Positions 1-10,978 of a stretch of DNA of 64,000 nucleotides are shown here, piece by piece. Source of the DNA: Hofstenia miamia (taxonomy: Eukaryota; Xenacoelomorpha; Acoela); NCBI GenBank assembly GCA_004352715.1, contig SCFE01000098.1, positions 1,138,460 through 1,202,459 of the forward strand, given 5' to 3'. Each line of letters opens with the position of its first letter. Position 1 is the first letter of the stretch. Below the pieces are notes generated by a model. That model did no database searches. It saw nothing but the letters and a program-made list of their open reading frames with translations, and was not told where the DNA came from. Made by a program: the position numbers and the translations under genes.

Positions 1-222
1 CTCATCTGGTCTGCTTCTTCTGTAACACTCCAATGCTATCCTGTTCTGCTCATCTGTCCATTTGAGCCGTTGTCCATTGGTCTGTGTGGATCCTATACTG
101 CCACTTCTCGAGTGCACACTCCCGATTGTGGAGTTCGCCTGTTGACCGGAGATTCTTCGCATTCTCTGACTATTTAAGGCCTGCCGGGGACTGAGGGCCT
201 TTTCTTTTCGTTGCATTTTCAT
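1..222 (-). mobile_element. 5' end of a LINE (non-LTR retrotransposon) ORF, truncated by the window edge
   Basis: An ORF opens on the minus strand at an ATG at 222 (a second in-frame ATG at 216) and stays open for 74 codons to the window edge, so its 3' part is not visible. The product is basic and Ser/Gln-rich and ends in a Myb/SANT-like stretch, LKWTDEQNRIALECYRRS. A similar W-T-x-E-x-N...C-Y-x-x-S-x-P motif is, from general knowledge, found near the N-terminus of invertebrate LINE polyproteins of the R4/Dong type, before their reverse transcriptase. Codon use is GC-richer than the surrounding intron, consistent with a recent mobile insertion. Upstream on the same strand lie a tRNA-like block and a TAA/ATT repeat; Dong-type elements are known to insert in TAA repeats. 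The element sits in the sequence following a VPS13 exon. Clade assignment is inference. Confidence 0.55.
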
Positions 223-225
223 TGA

Positions 226-297
226 AGGTAGGGTCGGGCTCGATCCCGGGTCCTCGCGGTTCCAGTCTAGCCCTTTACCCCTTGGCCACTAGGGCCT
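226..297 (-). repeat. tRNA-like (Pol III A-box/B-box) segment upstream of the LINE ORF
   Basis: On the minus strand this GC-rich block contains TGGCCAAGGGG (278-288), matching a tRNA A box, and GGATCGAGCCC (236-246), matching a B box, about 40 bases apart as in tRNA genes and tRNA-derived SINEs. The B-box region can form a short CGGG/CCCG stem. The acceptor stem does not fold cleanly, so this is not called as a functional tRNA gene. It lies directly between an ATT repeat and the LINE start codon, so it could be the 5' promoter/UTR of the element or a SINE into which it inserted. Confidence 0.45.
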
Positions 298-299
298 AC

Positions 300-335
<36 letters not shown>

Positions 336-337
336 AT
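296..337. repeat. (ATT)n / (TAA)n microsatellite
   Basis: An imperfect run of ATT units (one AGT interruption). On the minus strand it reads TAA repeats immediately upstream of the tRNA-like/LINE composite and is probably its insertion target. Confidence 0.8.
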
Positions 338-669
338 CCACCGACAAAACAACATTGGAGACATAAGCATGCTAAACTCATTACTGATTTTTTACACTTA
401 GTTTAATTTTATCTTTTAGCAAACATATTGCCTTGACTCCTATTATGAACCGCCTAATGTAAATAAAGCGATTTTTGATCAAAGACTTCAAACTTTTGAC
501 TTTTTGGAATACAGTGTCATGTGAAATACACTACTAACAAAATTGATAGTCACCAATTAAATTTGATAAATTATTACTATATAAAAGATGCTAATTTTAA
601 ATTAATAAATAAAAAACACAAAATGAAAATTCATTCAATATCGTGAATAGATGCATAATAATAGCTTAC

Positions 670-924
670 CTTAAATTGTTTATTACAATCGAAATCAGTT
701 GTAAAAAGTAAAACTCTCTGTCCACCATCCAGAAATGAAATCACGAATATAGTCGTGCCGTTCGCCACGAAATTCTCGAGAAAGTTGCGCAAAGTATCGA
801 CCTGAAATACATTTTTTGCTCCTGGGTATTTAAAATGTAGACCCCTATGTTGCTTGTCAAGAGAATTTTCCCATGTTACGATTTTTGTGGTTTGTTCTTC
901 GATTTTGTGGACATCAGTTGGAAA
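670..924 (-). CDS. VPS13: VPS13-family protein, exon (VAB/SHR-BD region, most C-terminal exon in window)
   Basis: This is an 85-codon exon, phase 0 at both ends. The acceptor is TATTTTAG before TTTCC and the donor is GTAAGC at 669-664. Its strongest signature is FLDGGQRVLLFT, matching the conserved W/I-S-F-L-D-G-x-Q-R-V-L-L-F-T segment that ends the VAB (formerly SHR-BD/DUF1162) domain in animal VPS13A/C-type proteins; upstream KIVTWEN matches the conserved (K/R)L-x-W strand. VPS13 proteins are roughly 3000-4000-residue rod-shaped bridge-like lipid-transfer proteins at membrane contact sites, and the VAB domain binds adaptors that place them on organelles. This exon follows the one at 4147-4281 in phase. 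The next, more C-terminal exons lie left of the window. Paralogue (A, C or D) cannot be fixed from these pieces. Confidence 0.86.
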
Positions 925-3900
925 CTAAAATATTAGTTTAAGAACAACGTAAAAGAAAACCACAAACTAAGCTGAATTAACCACAAATTTTTCATAGTAA
1001 CTAAGAATTTAAACATTAATCAGATCACGTGATCCCTTTTTAAGGAAATTTAACATATTTGTTGGTGAACTCAATAAAAAACTAACTAGTTGAACGCTCA
1101 ATTATCTTCGCGTGACCCGATCAAGAATGTTTTCAATACTTTTCTGTATTAGAATTTTTGTGTTTTTGTTTATATTAAATACTTTTACGGAATAAAGTAT
1201 GTGAACACCACAAAGGGGCCAGTAAAACAACGCCTTCATTAATGTATACTTATAAAGGCATGAGAAGTATTACCACTTGTGATGCTAAAAAGTAAATGAA
1301 ATAAAAAGAATATTAGCCGAATACATAACACTCGTCGAAACCTAAATGTTTCATAAAAATAACTAACATTTCCATTTAAACAGACAATTCATTCACAGGA
1401 AATAATTCAAATTCATAATGTATTTGCAGTAATATGGCTTCCGAATCTTCACATATCCTGCATTTAAACGACAACAGGCAAAATGTATTTTGTTGAAAAG
1501 TAAATTATGTAAAATATAATGTAAGCGAAAACAGAACATTTGTACTCAAATATGAGTTTCATCACAAGGAGTTAAACCACTTTGTACAAGACAAAATAAT
1601 TGGAATGTTATAAGACAATAGTATATGCGAAGCTGCAATAAATCTAAAATGTTACATCATAACAGATGTAATAAATAGAGAAGTAAAATCGTCATGAATT
1701 TTGGCATCACAATTAAACCAAAGAATACAAGAATAGAAGAGCCCATAGAATGGAAAAAAGAAATATATCAAAGGATTGTTAAAATAGAACACCTTTATTA
1801 TATATATATATATATATATAATAGCAGATGCTACTGTTTGGCTAAAAATACAAATCTTTAAATGAAAATTACATTGATGGATTGAGTGTTTTACTTTTTT
1901 ACTGTTACCATTTTCAAATGCAAAAGGAAGTAGTCCATTATTGTCAAATGTGTTGTCTTTTGTAGTTAGTCATTATGCAACAATTACTTTTAATTTTCAA
2001 AAACTATTTATAAATCAAACAATGTCACCGGAAGCGTCCACTGGCTAACTAACAAGTGCTGTTAACACATTTAAGGTTATTAAAGAACGTCAATATATGT
2101 ATATGATTTGAAAACAAAGGCGTAAATGGGCGATGTTTTCTTACCCATTACTATTCCAGGCCAACATTTTCGGCTAAAGCCCAGCCCATTAAGACCTTAA
2201 ATTTCGGCCTCCATTTTTTGAAAATGTATGCTCTTATATTTCGGCGCATCTGGTCCAAAAATCGGCTCACTTACATCTCTGTTTAAATATAATATTTTTC
2301 GGAAATCACACGCAAATCATTTTCTCCATATTCAACGCAACTTTTAAATTCAAAAGTAAAACACCATATTGTTGACTTCTTACAATTATATTTATATAAA
2401 AATATGAATTTAAAATATTTTGAATCTTAAACATGACTGAATTGAAAACAATTGAGACATAAAGTATGTATTATATGTATATACTGTATTCCTGATGTTA
2501 TCATAAACATATGACGTGTAAACGTATTAAGCTCAAGAACTGTCTTGATTAAATATATTTAATCGATTAATAAACCAATCAACAGTCAGTGATGTCTAAA
2601 AACATTCCATCAAAAAACCTTTTCTACATTTTCCTTTAAAATTCCAATCTACAACTACAATAGTACTAGAGGGTGTTGAGTGGAATTAAATTCCACCAAG
2701 CGTCTATCGGGAGTACTACAAACAGATGAAAATAACCAAATAATTGTTTTGGAAATATTTACTTCTGAAAATCTACAATGTACGAAATGGAGGCATTTTT
2801 TAAATTCTATCAAAAAATTTTTATCACAATTATGAATAATATCCAGTGACAGTAGGGGTAAGTATCATGGGGATGGGATGGGAACCGAAGCTCTACTAGT
2901 AACACATCTAAATAATTGCAATTACTTATAAATGACTGGCACTAGATACATATTTGTTTAATATATTTTCATTATAATTATTTGTTCTAATTCAATGCAT
3001 TATGGTAATGTTTTGAGTATAATCCATGTACACAGTACTTTTGAATTAAAGAAAAAGTATTAGAATATGATCAATAATAAATAGTGGGGATTTGGTGTGT
3101 TTTTGTAAAAAAACTTGAGGACATGGTATTGGGTGGAGAATCCCATGGGGATGGGGTCCATAAAGTCATCTCCACGACCAGCATGACAATATCTCAATAA
3201 ATCATCACAATAATTTAACCGAAACATATTTTCTAGTTTACTAATTATGTGCCTCCTTTGGTTCTTCAAGATTAAAATTCAACCAACAATGCTATTCCCC
3301 CAACTCTCTGGTAGTGCTGTAAAAAAATATCCATTTGGCACGCACACAAGCGGTAATAATAAACTATCGAAATTTATATAAGTTCAGTAAAGTTCAATCA
3401 TCACTTTGATGTCTTAATGAATATATCGAGATAAAATCAACATATAATGTTTCAACAATAGATTATAAAAAATTTATTTTGTGCTATGAATAATTTGCAT
3501 CAAGAATTTGATATATAAGCAAAGTTTTAACATTTTATATTTACTATAATGAAGGAATTTTTAAATGCATCGCTAGATTTACTAAATTGAGTTTTTATCA
3601 AGTGCAATCCATATTATTGATACCCATCCACTTACATAGAGGCACATTTTGCTAGATAAGGTTAAAAATCGTGCATTACGAAAGTCAAGCAAAAAAAATA
3701 AAGTCAAGTTTTTATACATTTATAAAAGTTCCATAAATAATAAAAAAATCAATATTGATAAATCCACATCGTGGGAGAACTTACTTTTTAGGTTGACTTC
3801 AAACCACTTTGTTAAATTATAATTTTGTATTTCAATAACCTATTTTAATATCATTTTTGTTGTACATTTATTAAAAAAATATCATATGGCTAAAACACAT

Positions 3901-4146
3901 TTGATTAATTAATCGTGAACGCTTCCCATGGATTTCTTCAATGGATATTTCTACACTAGTGAAAAAACTAGTGCTTTGGTAAAGAAATATAATTCTTAGC
4001 ATTAAGCGGAAAGAAATTAATAATTCTCTATAAATAAGCATGGCAATTACTGATAGTTTATTAATTTCAAAAGCAATTTATCAATCATGGCGAATCAGAG
4101 AGATAAATTAACAAAAATTCACAAATAAGAAATGAAAAAATCTTAC
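925..4146 (-). other. VPS13 intron
   Basis: About 3.2 kb of AT-rich intron. It contains a short (TA)n run near 1798-1821. I see no coding exon, RNA gene or clear transposon in the rest; the 69-residue minus-strand ORF at 3060-3269 has no family features. Confidence 0.6.
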
Positions 4147-4281
4147 TCCTGCTTGGAAGTATGTGATTGCATCGTTGGTGTCGTTTACAATTTCAACGGG
4201 TGCAGCACCGGAATAGTAATTGTTAATGGTAAGAAGGCATGTACTGTCGCTGATGCTAATGTCCACCATAACACCACCAAT
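4147..4281 (-). CDS. VPS13: VPS13-family protein, exon (VAB region)
   Basis: A 45-codon exon, phase 0 at both ends (acceptor TTTTTTAG before ATTGG, donor GTAAGA at 4146-4141). It begins IGGVMVDIS, matching the conserved (N/I)-G-G-(I/V)-x-V-D strand of the VPS13 VAB domain, and continues with YYSGAAPVEIVNDT, equivalent to the Y-x-x-G-(S/A)-A-P-x-x-(I/L)-x-N-x-(T/S) repeat motif. The Asn in VNDT is the family's characteristic conserved repeat asparagine. It joins in frame to FPTDV of the next exon (924-670) and follows IPF of the previous one (5539-5417). Confidence 0.86.
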
Positions 4282-4653
4282 CTAAAAAACAATGGTAAAA
4301 TCGCTTTTGTTTCAATGCACATCACATTAGCAAAAAGGAAAAGGTAATATGCAGTGCAAAGTCATAAAATCTTTGTGTTATTTGAAGCATAAGGTGGGAA
4401 GGGTGGGGTGAAATGTTTTTCTTTAAATCGGGTCATGTCCGGTTAATCAATAATGTTGAAATGAATTGTTGGTTACATGTATAAGTTTTAGCACTACATT
4501 GAACAATTGAACAGTGTGTTACATGTAACTGCTTTGACAACCAATGCATAGTAAAGATTAATTTGGGCCTGCTAGTTATGTCTGAAACCACATATAATTT
4601 TGTTTGTTTTGGTGCATTTGGGTCGAGTCTGACCGTTTCCAGGCCTAGTACAT

Positions 4654-5133
4654 CAGACTTGTCAACGAGCCGAGCCGAGCCGAGCTTGAGCAGAGTATTT
4701 GATATACAACGAGCCCAAAAACGAGCCGTTTTTAAGCAAACCAAATTTATAGTGCTGCTTGTTAATTTGANNNNNNNNNNNNNNNNNNNNNNNNNNNNNN
4801 NNNNNNNNNNNNNNNNNNNNNNNNNNNNNNNNNNNNNNNNNNNNNNNNNNNNNNNNNNNNNNNNNNNNNNNNNNNNNNNNNNNNNNNNNNNNNNNNNNNN
4901 NNNNNNNNNNNNNNNNNNNNNNNNNNTATGCAGATTTTTCTTATTTTTTCATTCAATATTCCTTACTTATAATCGTATTTTAGAAATGTTTATTAAATAA
5001 TAAGAAGAGCAATTGAAAAGAAATACCGAGCTGAAACGAGCCTCATTGAAAGATTTTCTGTGGCCAGCCGAGTCGAACTTACTCAAAATTTAAACGAGCC
5101 GAGCCTAGAAATTACAGCTCGTTGACAAGTCTG
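4654..5133. mobile_element. Non-autonomous hAT-type MITE with 8-bp target duplications
   Basis: Both ends read inward as CAGACTTGTCAACGAGC (4654 forward; complement ending at 5133), giving at least 17 bp of terminal inverted repeat. The flanks are TAGTACAT (4646-4653) and TGGTACAT (5134-5141), an 8-bp target duplication with one mismatch, typical of hAT transposons. Just inside both ends are clusters of GAGCC/GAGCCGAGC units, like the reiterated subterminal motifs that bind hAT transposases. The interior contains a 156-base N gap and no transposase is visible, so the copy is non-autonomous or unsequenced inside. It lies within a VPS13 intron. Confidence 0.88.
4771..4926. other. Assembly gap (156 N)
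   Basis: A run of 156 N inside the hAT MITE. The ORFs spanning it are artefacts of translating N as X. Confidence 0.97.
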
Positions 5134-5416
5134 TGGTACATATAGAGGTTTTTATACTACAAAAGATAAAATCACAAAAAATTCAATGTAAAAGTCACCG
5201 ACGTTGAAGAAAAATCAAAGGCATTTGAATTCTAAGAAAAGAAAGTGCTTCTTTGAAATCAATACTCAAATTTATAACCCAATGCATTTGAAATGGATAG
5301 CGAAAGGAAAATGAGATAATATAAAGAAAAAAGATCTCATTTTGTGTTCACGTAAAAATGCTAAATCGATTTCAAATTTATGATATATCATGTTTAAAAA
5401 TGATAGAAATATTTAC

Positions 5417-5539
5417 AAAAGGTATTCGTAGAAGGAATTCATCTGAGGCACCAAGATCGAACTCCTGTGTTGTGCATTCATTGAACTTCAATGCTATTTG
5501 CAACTTCTTTCGACCACTCTGTGGCCAAAACGGTGTAAC
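5417..5539 (-). CDS. VPS13: VPS13-family protein, exon (VAB region, PFWP motif)
   Basis: A 41-codon exon, phase 0 at both ends (acceptor TGTTTAG before GTTAC; donor GTAAAT at 5416-5411). It opens VTPFWPQSGRKKL; the (V/C)-P-F-W-P-(E/Q)-S motif is one of the most recognisable signatures of animal VPS13 VAB domains. The rest (LKFNEC...FLLRIPF) fills the usual spacer before the G-G-x-x-V-D strand found in the next exon. Confidence 0.88.
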
Positions 5540-5798
5540 CTAAACATACCATGGAAAATATTTATTAATGTAAAACTTTAAGTTAAAAAACTGATTCTAC
5601 CTATGAAATAGAAATTGTTCTATTTGAAGATTACTTTTAGTCTTTTGCCTAACAGTGTGTCACCCCCCATTAATTAGCTAAACTGATGTTTTCGATTGAA
5701 GAATTAGATAAAGATTTTGATGTGTTCCCGATAAAACAAAAAAATTAGGTTTGGATATGCTAAATTAATTACTACAATAATTAAAAAGAAGTACTTAC

Positions 5799-5858
5799 TG
5801 AATTGGGTCTCAAGGCGAAAAGTCTAGAAACATCTTTTTCCAAGACAGCAATTAAATG
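5799..5858 (-). CDS. VPS13: VPS13-family protein, small exon (VAB region)
   Basis: A 20-codon exon bordered by acceptor TTTGTTTAG and donor GTAAGT (5798-5793), phase 0 both ends. It reads HLIAVLEKDVSRLFALRPNS. Placed between NNTE of the exon at 14630-14824 and VTPFWP of the exon at 5417-5539, it gives the family layout N-x-T, an I-x-V-x-E strand, a short linker, P-x-S, then P-F-W-P with no missing or extra residues. This fit supports a 20-codon exon being real. Confidence 0.8.
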
Positions 5859-8587
5859 CTAAACAAAAAATTGTAAGCTTTTGAACTTTATAATTGAATC
5901 CAAAAACTAAAACTGAATTATATTGTAACTATATGAATGATAATTACTATGTGATATTCGATGGTCTTATAGTTACTACAATCATAATGAAAAAAATTTT
6001 TCATTCTTTTAAACAATTTTACTCTTCATGAAAATCATGTACATGTACAAATAAAATTTACAATACAAAAACCATGATATGGAAACTATATAAATCTTAA
6101 CACATATAATACAGTATATTATATATTTAAGAAGAGATATACAGGCACGAACAAAAGTTTCCGAACACCAATGTGCATTACAGAGCGACATCTATTAAGA
6201 AATACTGACATTTTCTTGGAAGAGTTGCATGGTCTATTTAAAACACATTTAAGACACTGATATACATCAAATGTATTTTCCAGCATGTAATTTATCAATG
6301 TATTATTTCATACAAACTGAGACCAGCGTTGTTCATCAAATTTATTTAAAAAATATTTCGAAAGGAAAATCTATTAAATATTTTTAACAGAATATATTTA
6401 TGAAGGATTCAACGGAATTAGTTATTTTTCACACATGAAATCGCGGGAATAGTAATTTCTATAGGTTAAAACGGCATTCTTTTTAACAGATCTGTCAAAT
6501 ATAAATGTACTTCACTGAGTGGGAACTTAGGGTAAATTAGGGTAAAGTAAAAAAGGGGCTTGAGCGAGGAAACGATTTATTCCTATTCATTGTTCAAAAT
6601 ATGTAGGCAAATCCATAAACAGATTGCATGATTAAATTGAAACAAAATTATCAGAATTTTATGATCTAGATTCTGCCTTTGTAGTTTATACAATGCTTGA
6701 CATTACATGTTTGGATGCATGATACAACACCATTTTTGAAGTTTGTCTTTTCAAATCCAAAACAACTTTTTATTAATCTTGAATTAATTATCACCACGAC
6801 ATTTGTTATAAATATGTGAATTCCTATATTCACATTTTAGAAGCAAAACGAGCAAAATTTATTTAAATTAATACACATAAACCACTTTAATTTAGGAAAA
6901 GCTCCGTAAATACAAAAACGGCAAAACGATAAAATTTAAAAAATTTAAAATTCATTTATCAAGGGCTCAATTTGTCATGGCATTTCTATAAAAAGCCACA
7001 AGCAATATTTTGTATAAAAACAAAAGGTAATATTTTCTGTACACAACTAAATCCTAAAAACTTAAAAATTAATTCATATTATTTGGATTGAGATTTCTTA
7101 ATACACAATCAATTTTTACAAGCTTTTGAAGGCATATATTAGGCAAATATCGACAATAAAGAAAAATTTTAAATTTTCTTAATTTGCAGCAACGAATAGG
7201 TTCTCACAAAATCCGTATGGTTTGAATAGTTTGTACAATCGAAATTAAAAGGTTATGTGCCTTACACATTTATCGCAAGATCGAAAACTTATTTCCATTA
7301 ACTGTTAGCTCAACTGCTAACAGGGTGGGCAGAACAACGTGTATATTCTATTTTATGTCATGAAACGATTGATTTTCAAAATATAACATGGTGAGCTAAC
7401 TCAAAGATCAGAAAGTTAAAGTCATGTTTTTAACCTTTAACAATCTAGCGTCCGTTTTAAAGGACAAACCGTTTTTCCACATTTACAAAGAATTTTCTCC
7501 AAGCCTTTTTCCAAATTTGAAAATTTTGGGGAATGGGTAGGTCTATTGGGGAAAATACATTAATGCAATGTTGAAAATTTCTATTAAAGCTTATTGCTGT
7601 GGCAGAGGTTTTTGAATAGATTAACAAGTTTTCTTAGAAATTTTCGAATTTTTGAAAAGGATTTAAATTCTCTCCATACTTAGTGTTAATGTATTTAGAA
7701 GGTTTTGAGCCCTTAGAAGCAACAAAGAACTGTTTCTTGATATGTGCAAAGATATTCCAAACCCATTGAGGCGTGCCGAGCGCAAAATCAGAGGTCGCGC
7801 AGATTTAGAGCGGAAAAGGAAGGAGACTCTCCTCTATCATGTGGTGCTTTCAGATTGAGCACACAATTAATAGTTTTTGAGCTATAAGCGCTTAAATATC
7901 TTTTATAGGATCATAAAAATTTTTTAAAAATCCCCAGACTGTTTAAGGTTAAGAAATTTATATTTGATTAGAACCAGTTCATACGATGGTGATCGGTTTT
8001 TAGAATGCTATCAATCACCCATCAAGCACGCAATTTGCATTTCGTACACATTTCAATATTACCAGGTGGTTAGGTTTTCTCAGTGAGCAGGCTCTAGCCA
8101 ACAAACCCACCAATACGTTGGAAACAGCTTCAAAGTTATTAACCAAAATGACAATATCTGCTCGATAGCATCCCTTAAATATATAATGTAAATGGACTAA
8201 TCCAAAGCTGCGTTAATAGATTACGACTTCGGCTCGATTAATTTCTCTGTATGACTGCTAGTCATGGTATTAACAAAATTTTGCAATTTAAGCTTGAAAA
8301 GTGTCCAGTGAGGTATTTTCAGTACCTGGGAATATAGTGACAAACTAGAGCACTTTATTATACATATTACATAAAAAAATGTCGAAAATTCATTGACTAG
8401 CACGAATACGCAAACTGCAGATCCATCGGTTTAATAAATTAACTGTAGTCCGCGTTTTTCTAATGCCCGAAATTAGCAGTAAATGCCTGCATAAATTAAC
8501 GGAAATCACTCAAAGAAATCACTTGGTTATTGTCCAGCTCAATTGTGCCCGGGAAGTATACCATTGATAAATATTCTAAGATTTTAC
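5859..8587 (-). other. VPS13 intron, 3' part
   Basis: AT-rich intron holding one member of an interspersed repeat family (about 7431-7800, separate entry). No other recognisable feature. Confidence 0.55.
7431..7800 (+). repeat. Interspersed repeat, family R1, copy 1
   Basis: This segment is similar, in inverted orientation, to 41150-41505. Shared anchors are CCGTTTTCCACATTT-type sequence near the start, TTCTATTAAAGC with TTGCTGTG in the middle, and AAACCCATTGA followed by a GTGCCG..CGCAAA stretch at the end. The copies are clearly diverged with indels, so the family is old. No coding capacity or clear terminal repeats were seen; class unknown. Confidence 0.6.
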
Positions 8588-8689
8588 CTTTATATTAGCG
8601 TCATCAAAGTGGCCGTCGCCGCCGTTCTCCGACGAAATACTTTTAAGCGAATTCGAAAACTCGACAAGTTTCTCTATCAAATCATTCAT
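8588..8689 (-). CDS. Possible first coding exon of an unidentified gene (or alternative start exon) inside the VPS13 intron
   Basis: An ATG at 8689 opens 34 codons ending at an AAG/GTAAAA donor (intron from 8587), phase 0. The peptide starts MNDLIEKLVEFSNSLKSI and ends SENGGDGHFDDANIK; it is acidic, may form an amphipathic helix, and its GC content and codon variety stand out from the surrounding intron. A perfect palindromic C/EBP-type site, ATTGCGCAAT (8688-8697), abuts the start codon. Because it ends in phase 0 it could splice to the VPS13 exon at 5858 and give a short VAB isoform, or it could begin a separate nested gene. VPS13 homology gives no reason for an extra insert here, so it is unlikely to be a constitutive internal exon. 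I do not recognise the family. Confidence 0.42.
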
Positions 8690-9911
8690 TGCGCAATGTG
8701 AGGGATTTTGATCTTATCAAATCTTACTGCTATAATGTCGAGTTCGAAAACATTTTTTAGAAATTGAATTCAAACTTACACAAACAATATTTCAAAGTGT
8801 ATTTTTGCGTAATTTAATAAATAAAAAGTATATGCATTTACATATAGCATTTCAATAGTATGTATGCTTAAATTGAATTTTAATAATAATGAAAAAACTG
8901 TCTGTTTTTACAACCAATTAAAACCATATGAAATTGTTATGATAATGAGTGGGACTACAATTATACAGGGTGGCCGCTAAACAAGCGGTAAAAAAGTAAT
9001 ATATTCCTAGAAATAATAATTAATACAAGGGTTTTCAAAGAATAAAGTTATCTTACATTTATAAATGCTAAATATATCGTTCATACACGTCATTGCAGAG
9101 CTTTAATCCTATTGCACTCCCAACCACATATCTTAAAAATATAAACATTTTGATTAGCTGATGGCTAATGGAAAATGTTCATCGCATCGCATACAATTCA
9201 GTTTTTCCCCTTCCTGAAAAATAGTGTCAATATCTTTGCCCAAAAAATTTATGTATTTTGTCAGAGGCTAGTACCGACAGATTTCTATACTGAATTTTTT
9301 TGTTTCATATTTAGCTCTTTTTATTCCCCATAATGCATTTTTGTTACAATTTAGGTAGCACAGGTGGAATAAAATTACATCGGTTCACTCAATCAGTACT
9401 CTTATAAGAATTTCCATATTTTGCTGAACTTGTGTTGAAAAAATCTTGCCGTCAACAAAATATTGTGACGATGCACAATACCATTATGTGTATTTAATGT
9501 TCAATGTTAAGAAAATTCACCTGCCAAATTTCAAGGCGAATGCATTCTTATTAAGAAAATTAAGTAGAGAGTGTGTTTTAAAATTCGTGATGAATTCCAA
9601 AAATGCCTAAAGGATTCTTACTCACAAACCAAATAAGATATCCACAATTCAAAAGCGCCACAGGATAGAGGAATGTCGACTCTTTTGCTTAAGTTACTCT
9701 TTTGCTTAAGTTTTAGAATCTGGAGGGGTTCTGCAGCGCCACAAACTGGCCTTGATTCCATGAAACACGTATATGAGTTTTGTAATTTTTTAAAAATCGG
9801 AAGTTTTATGTAAAAAAATGTTAAAATTTCGAGTACTTTAGCACATAAATACTTCATAAGTATTATGGATTATTACTCGATGTCGGAATATCATTAGGAG
9901 TCATGATTTAA
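8690..9911. other. Intronic sequence without recognised features
   Basis: AT-rich. A duplicated TTTTGCTTAAGTTA-type motif occurs near 9682-9712. Nothing else supported. Confidence 0.4.
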
Positions 9912-10710
9912 GTTATTGACTTCTCTAAGGCATTTGATTGTATTTCAAACAGAAAACTAATAAACAATCTCAAATGAGTTGGTACTACTAATGGGTGTGT
10001 GATCTACAGTCATGGATAAACGTTTGTAAACAACATCCAAAATATCATTGCGGTGATTCAAGAGTTATCTCGGATTTATTTTACAATCATACATTTTTTT
10101 ACACTGAATAAATATTTTTATGAATTCGCTTGTGGAACATTTAGTTTTTCTCCTTTACCCCCATTTATAAGCCCGCAAAAATCTACTTGAAATAGATTTC
10201 TTTATATGCAAAATCCACCAAAACATTTATATTTAGCATGCAAAATTTGCTATTTGTGCACATTTTTAAAGCGTCGTGCTCTATGCTCACTGCTAACCCA
10301 GGTTTTCACCGAGGCTCCTTGATCAGACCATATTTTCACTATCTGACCTAAATGTTTCTAAGTTTGGCAGTAAAATTGTGAAATACACTATTGATATCAC
10401 TCTTCTGATACCTACTTATAATGATGGATCACAGTGAATACTCAAATGCAAAAGCCTGGAAAAAGATAATCTGCTGGAAATTAACAAAGAAATGTTGAAA
10501 AATAATCCTGGATATCTGTATCACTCTGCCTTAAGAATTGAAATCTGTGTCTTAAAATAAATTTCTTGGTATTAGATTATTCAATAACCTGAAATAAGAT
10601 CTCCACATAAACAATATTGTAAAAAGGACTTCCTTTATCAGAAAGCGCAAACCTGTTATCAACAGAGAGTTCCTCTACTCTATTCTCAGGAATACTGTTT
10701 TGAAAAAGAA
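9912..10710 (+). pseudogene. Decayed LINE reverse transcriptase (CR1/Jockey-like)
   Basis: Conceptual translation in shifting frames recovers successive reverse-transcriptase landmarks in the correct order. They are VIDFSKAFDCIS (9912 onward; the family D-F-S-K-A-F-D motif), GFHRGSLIRPYF near 10300 (G-x-x-(Q/R)-G-S-x-x-x-P), KYTIDITLLIP near 10380 (position of the Y/F-A-D-D-T catalytic motif, here I-D), and KFLGIRLFNNLK followed by LHINNI near 10560-10620 (F-L-G-(I/V)-x-L-D...H-I). Stops and frameshifts separate the blocks and the catalytic A-D-D is degraded, so it is inactive. The spacing and motifs suit CR1/L2/Jockey-type LINEs. It is oriented opposite to VPS13, inside its intron. Confidence 0.72.
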
Positions 10711-10879
10711 TTCCTCGTTCGATTTAGTATTTTCTTATTCCGAGTTTTATTTAGAGTTAAATAACATTTATTTTTCGATAATTTTGAGGTTTATAAGCTA
10801 AAAAATAATTATTTAGGATTTATAAAGAAAATTAAAATAATTCAAATTTTATGGTACTTTCTTGTGGATTTTTGATCGA

Positions 10880-10978
10880 GTTCGAGTATTGATGATTTCT
10901 CTTCCGTGTTTTTCCGATCGAGTTTTGCGAACTCATTCGAGTTCGAGTTCTTAACATTCCGAGTACTCGAAAACCCTG
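10880..10978 (-). mobile_element. Probable hAT-like transposon terminus
   Basis: Read on the minus strand from 10978, the sequence starts CAGGGTTTTCGAGTACTCGG, a typical hAT-like terminus, followed by repeated GAGTTCGAG-type subterminal motifs. No matching opposite end or 8-bp duplication (expected GTCTAAAT) was found, so limits are uncertain and the copy is probably truncated. It lies just beyond the decayed LINE. Confidence 0.45.

Noticed and set aside
4563-5000. ORFs of 145 and 64 residues across 4771-4926
   Set aside because: They span a 156-N gap inside a hAT MITE; the flanking codons are the GAGCC repeat.
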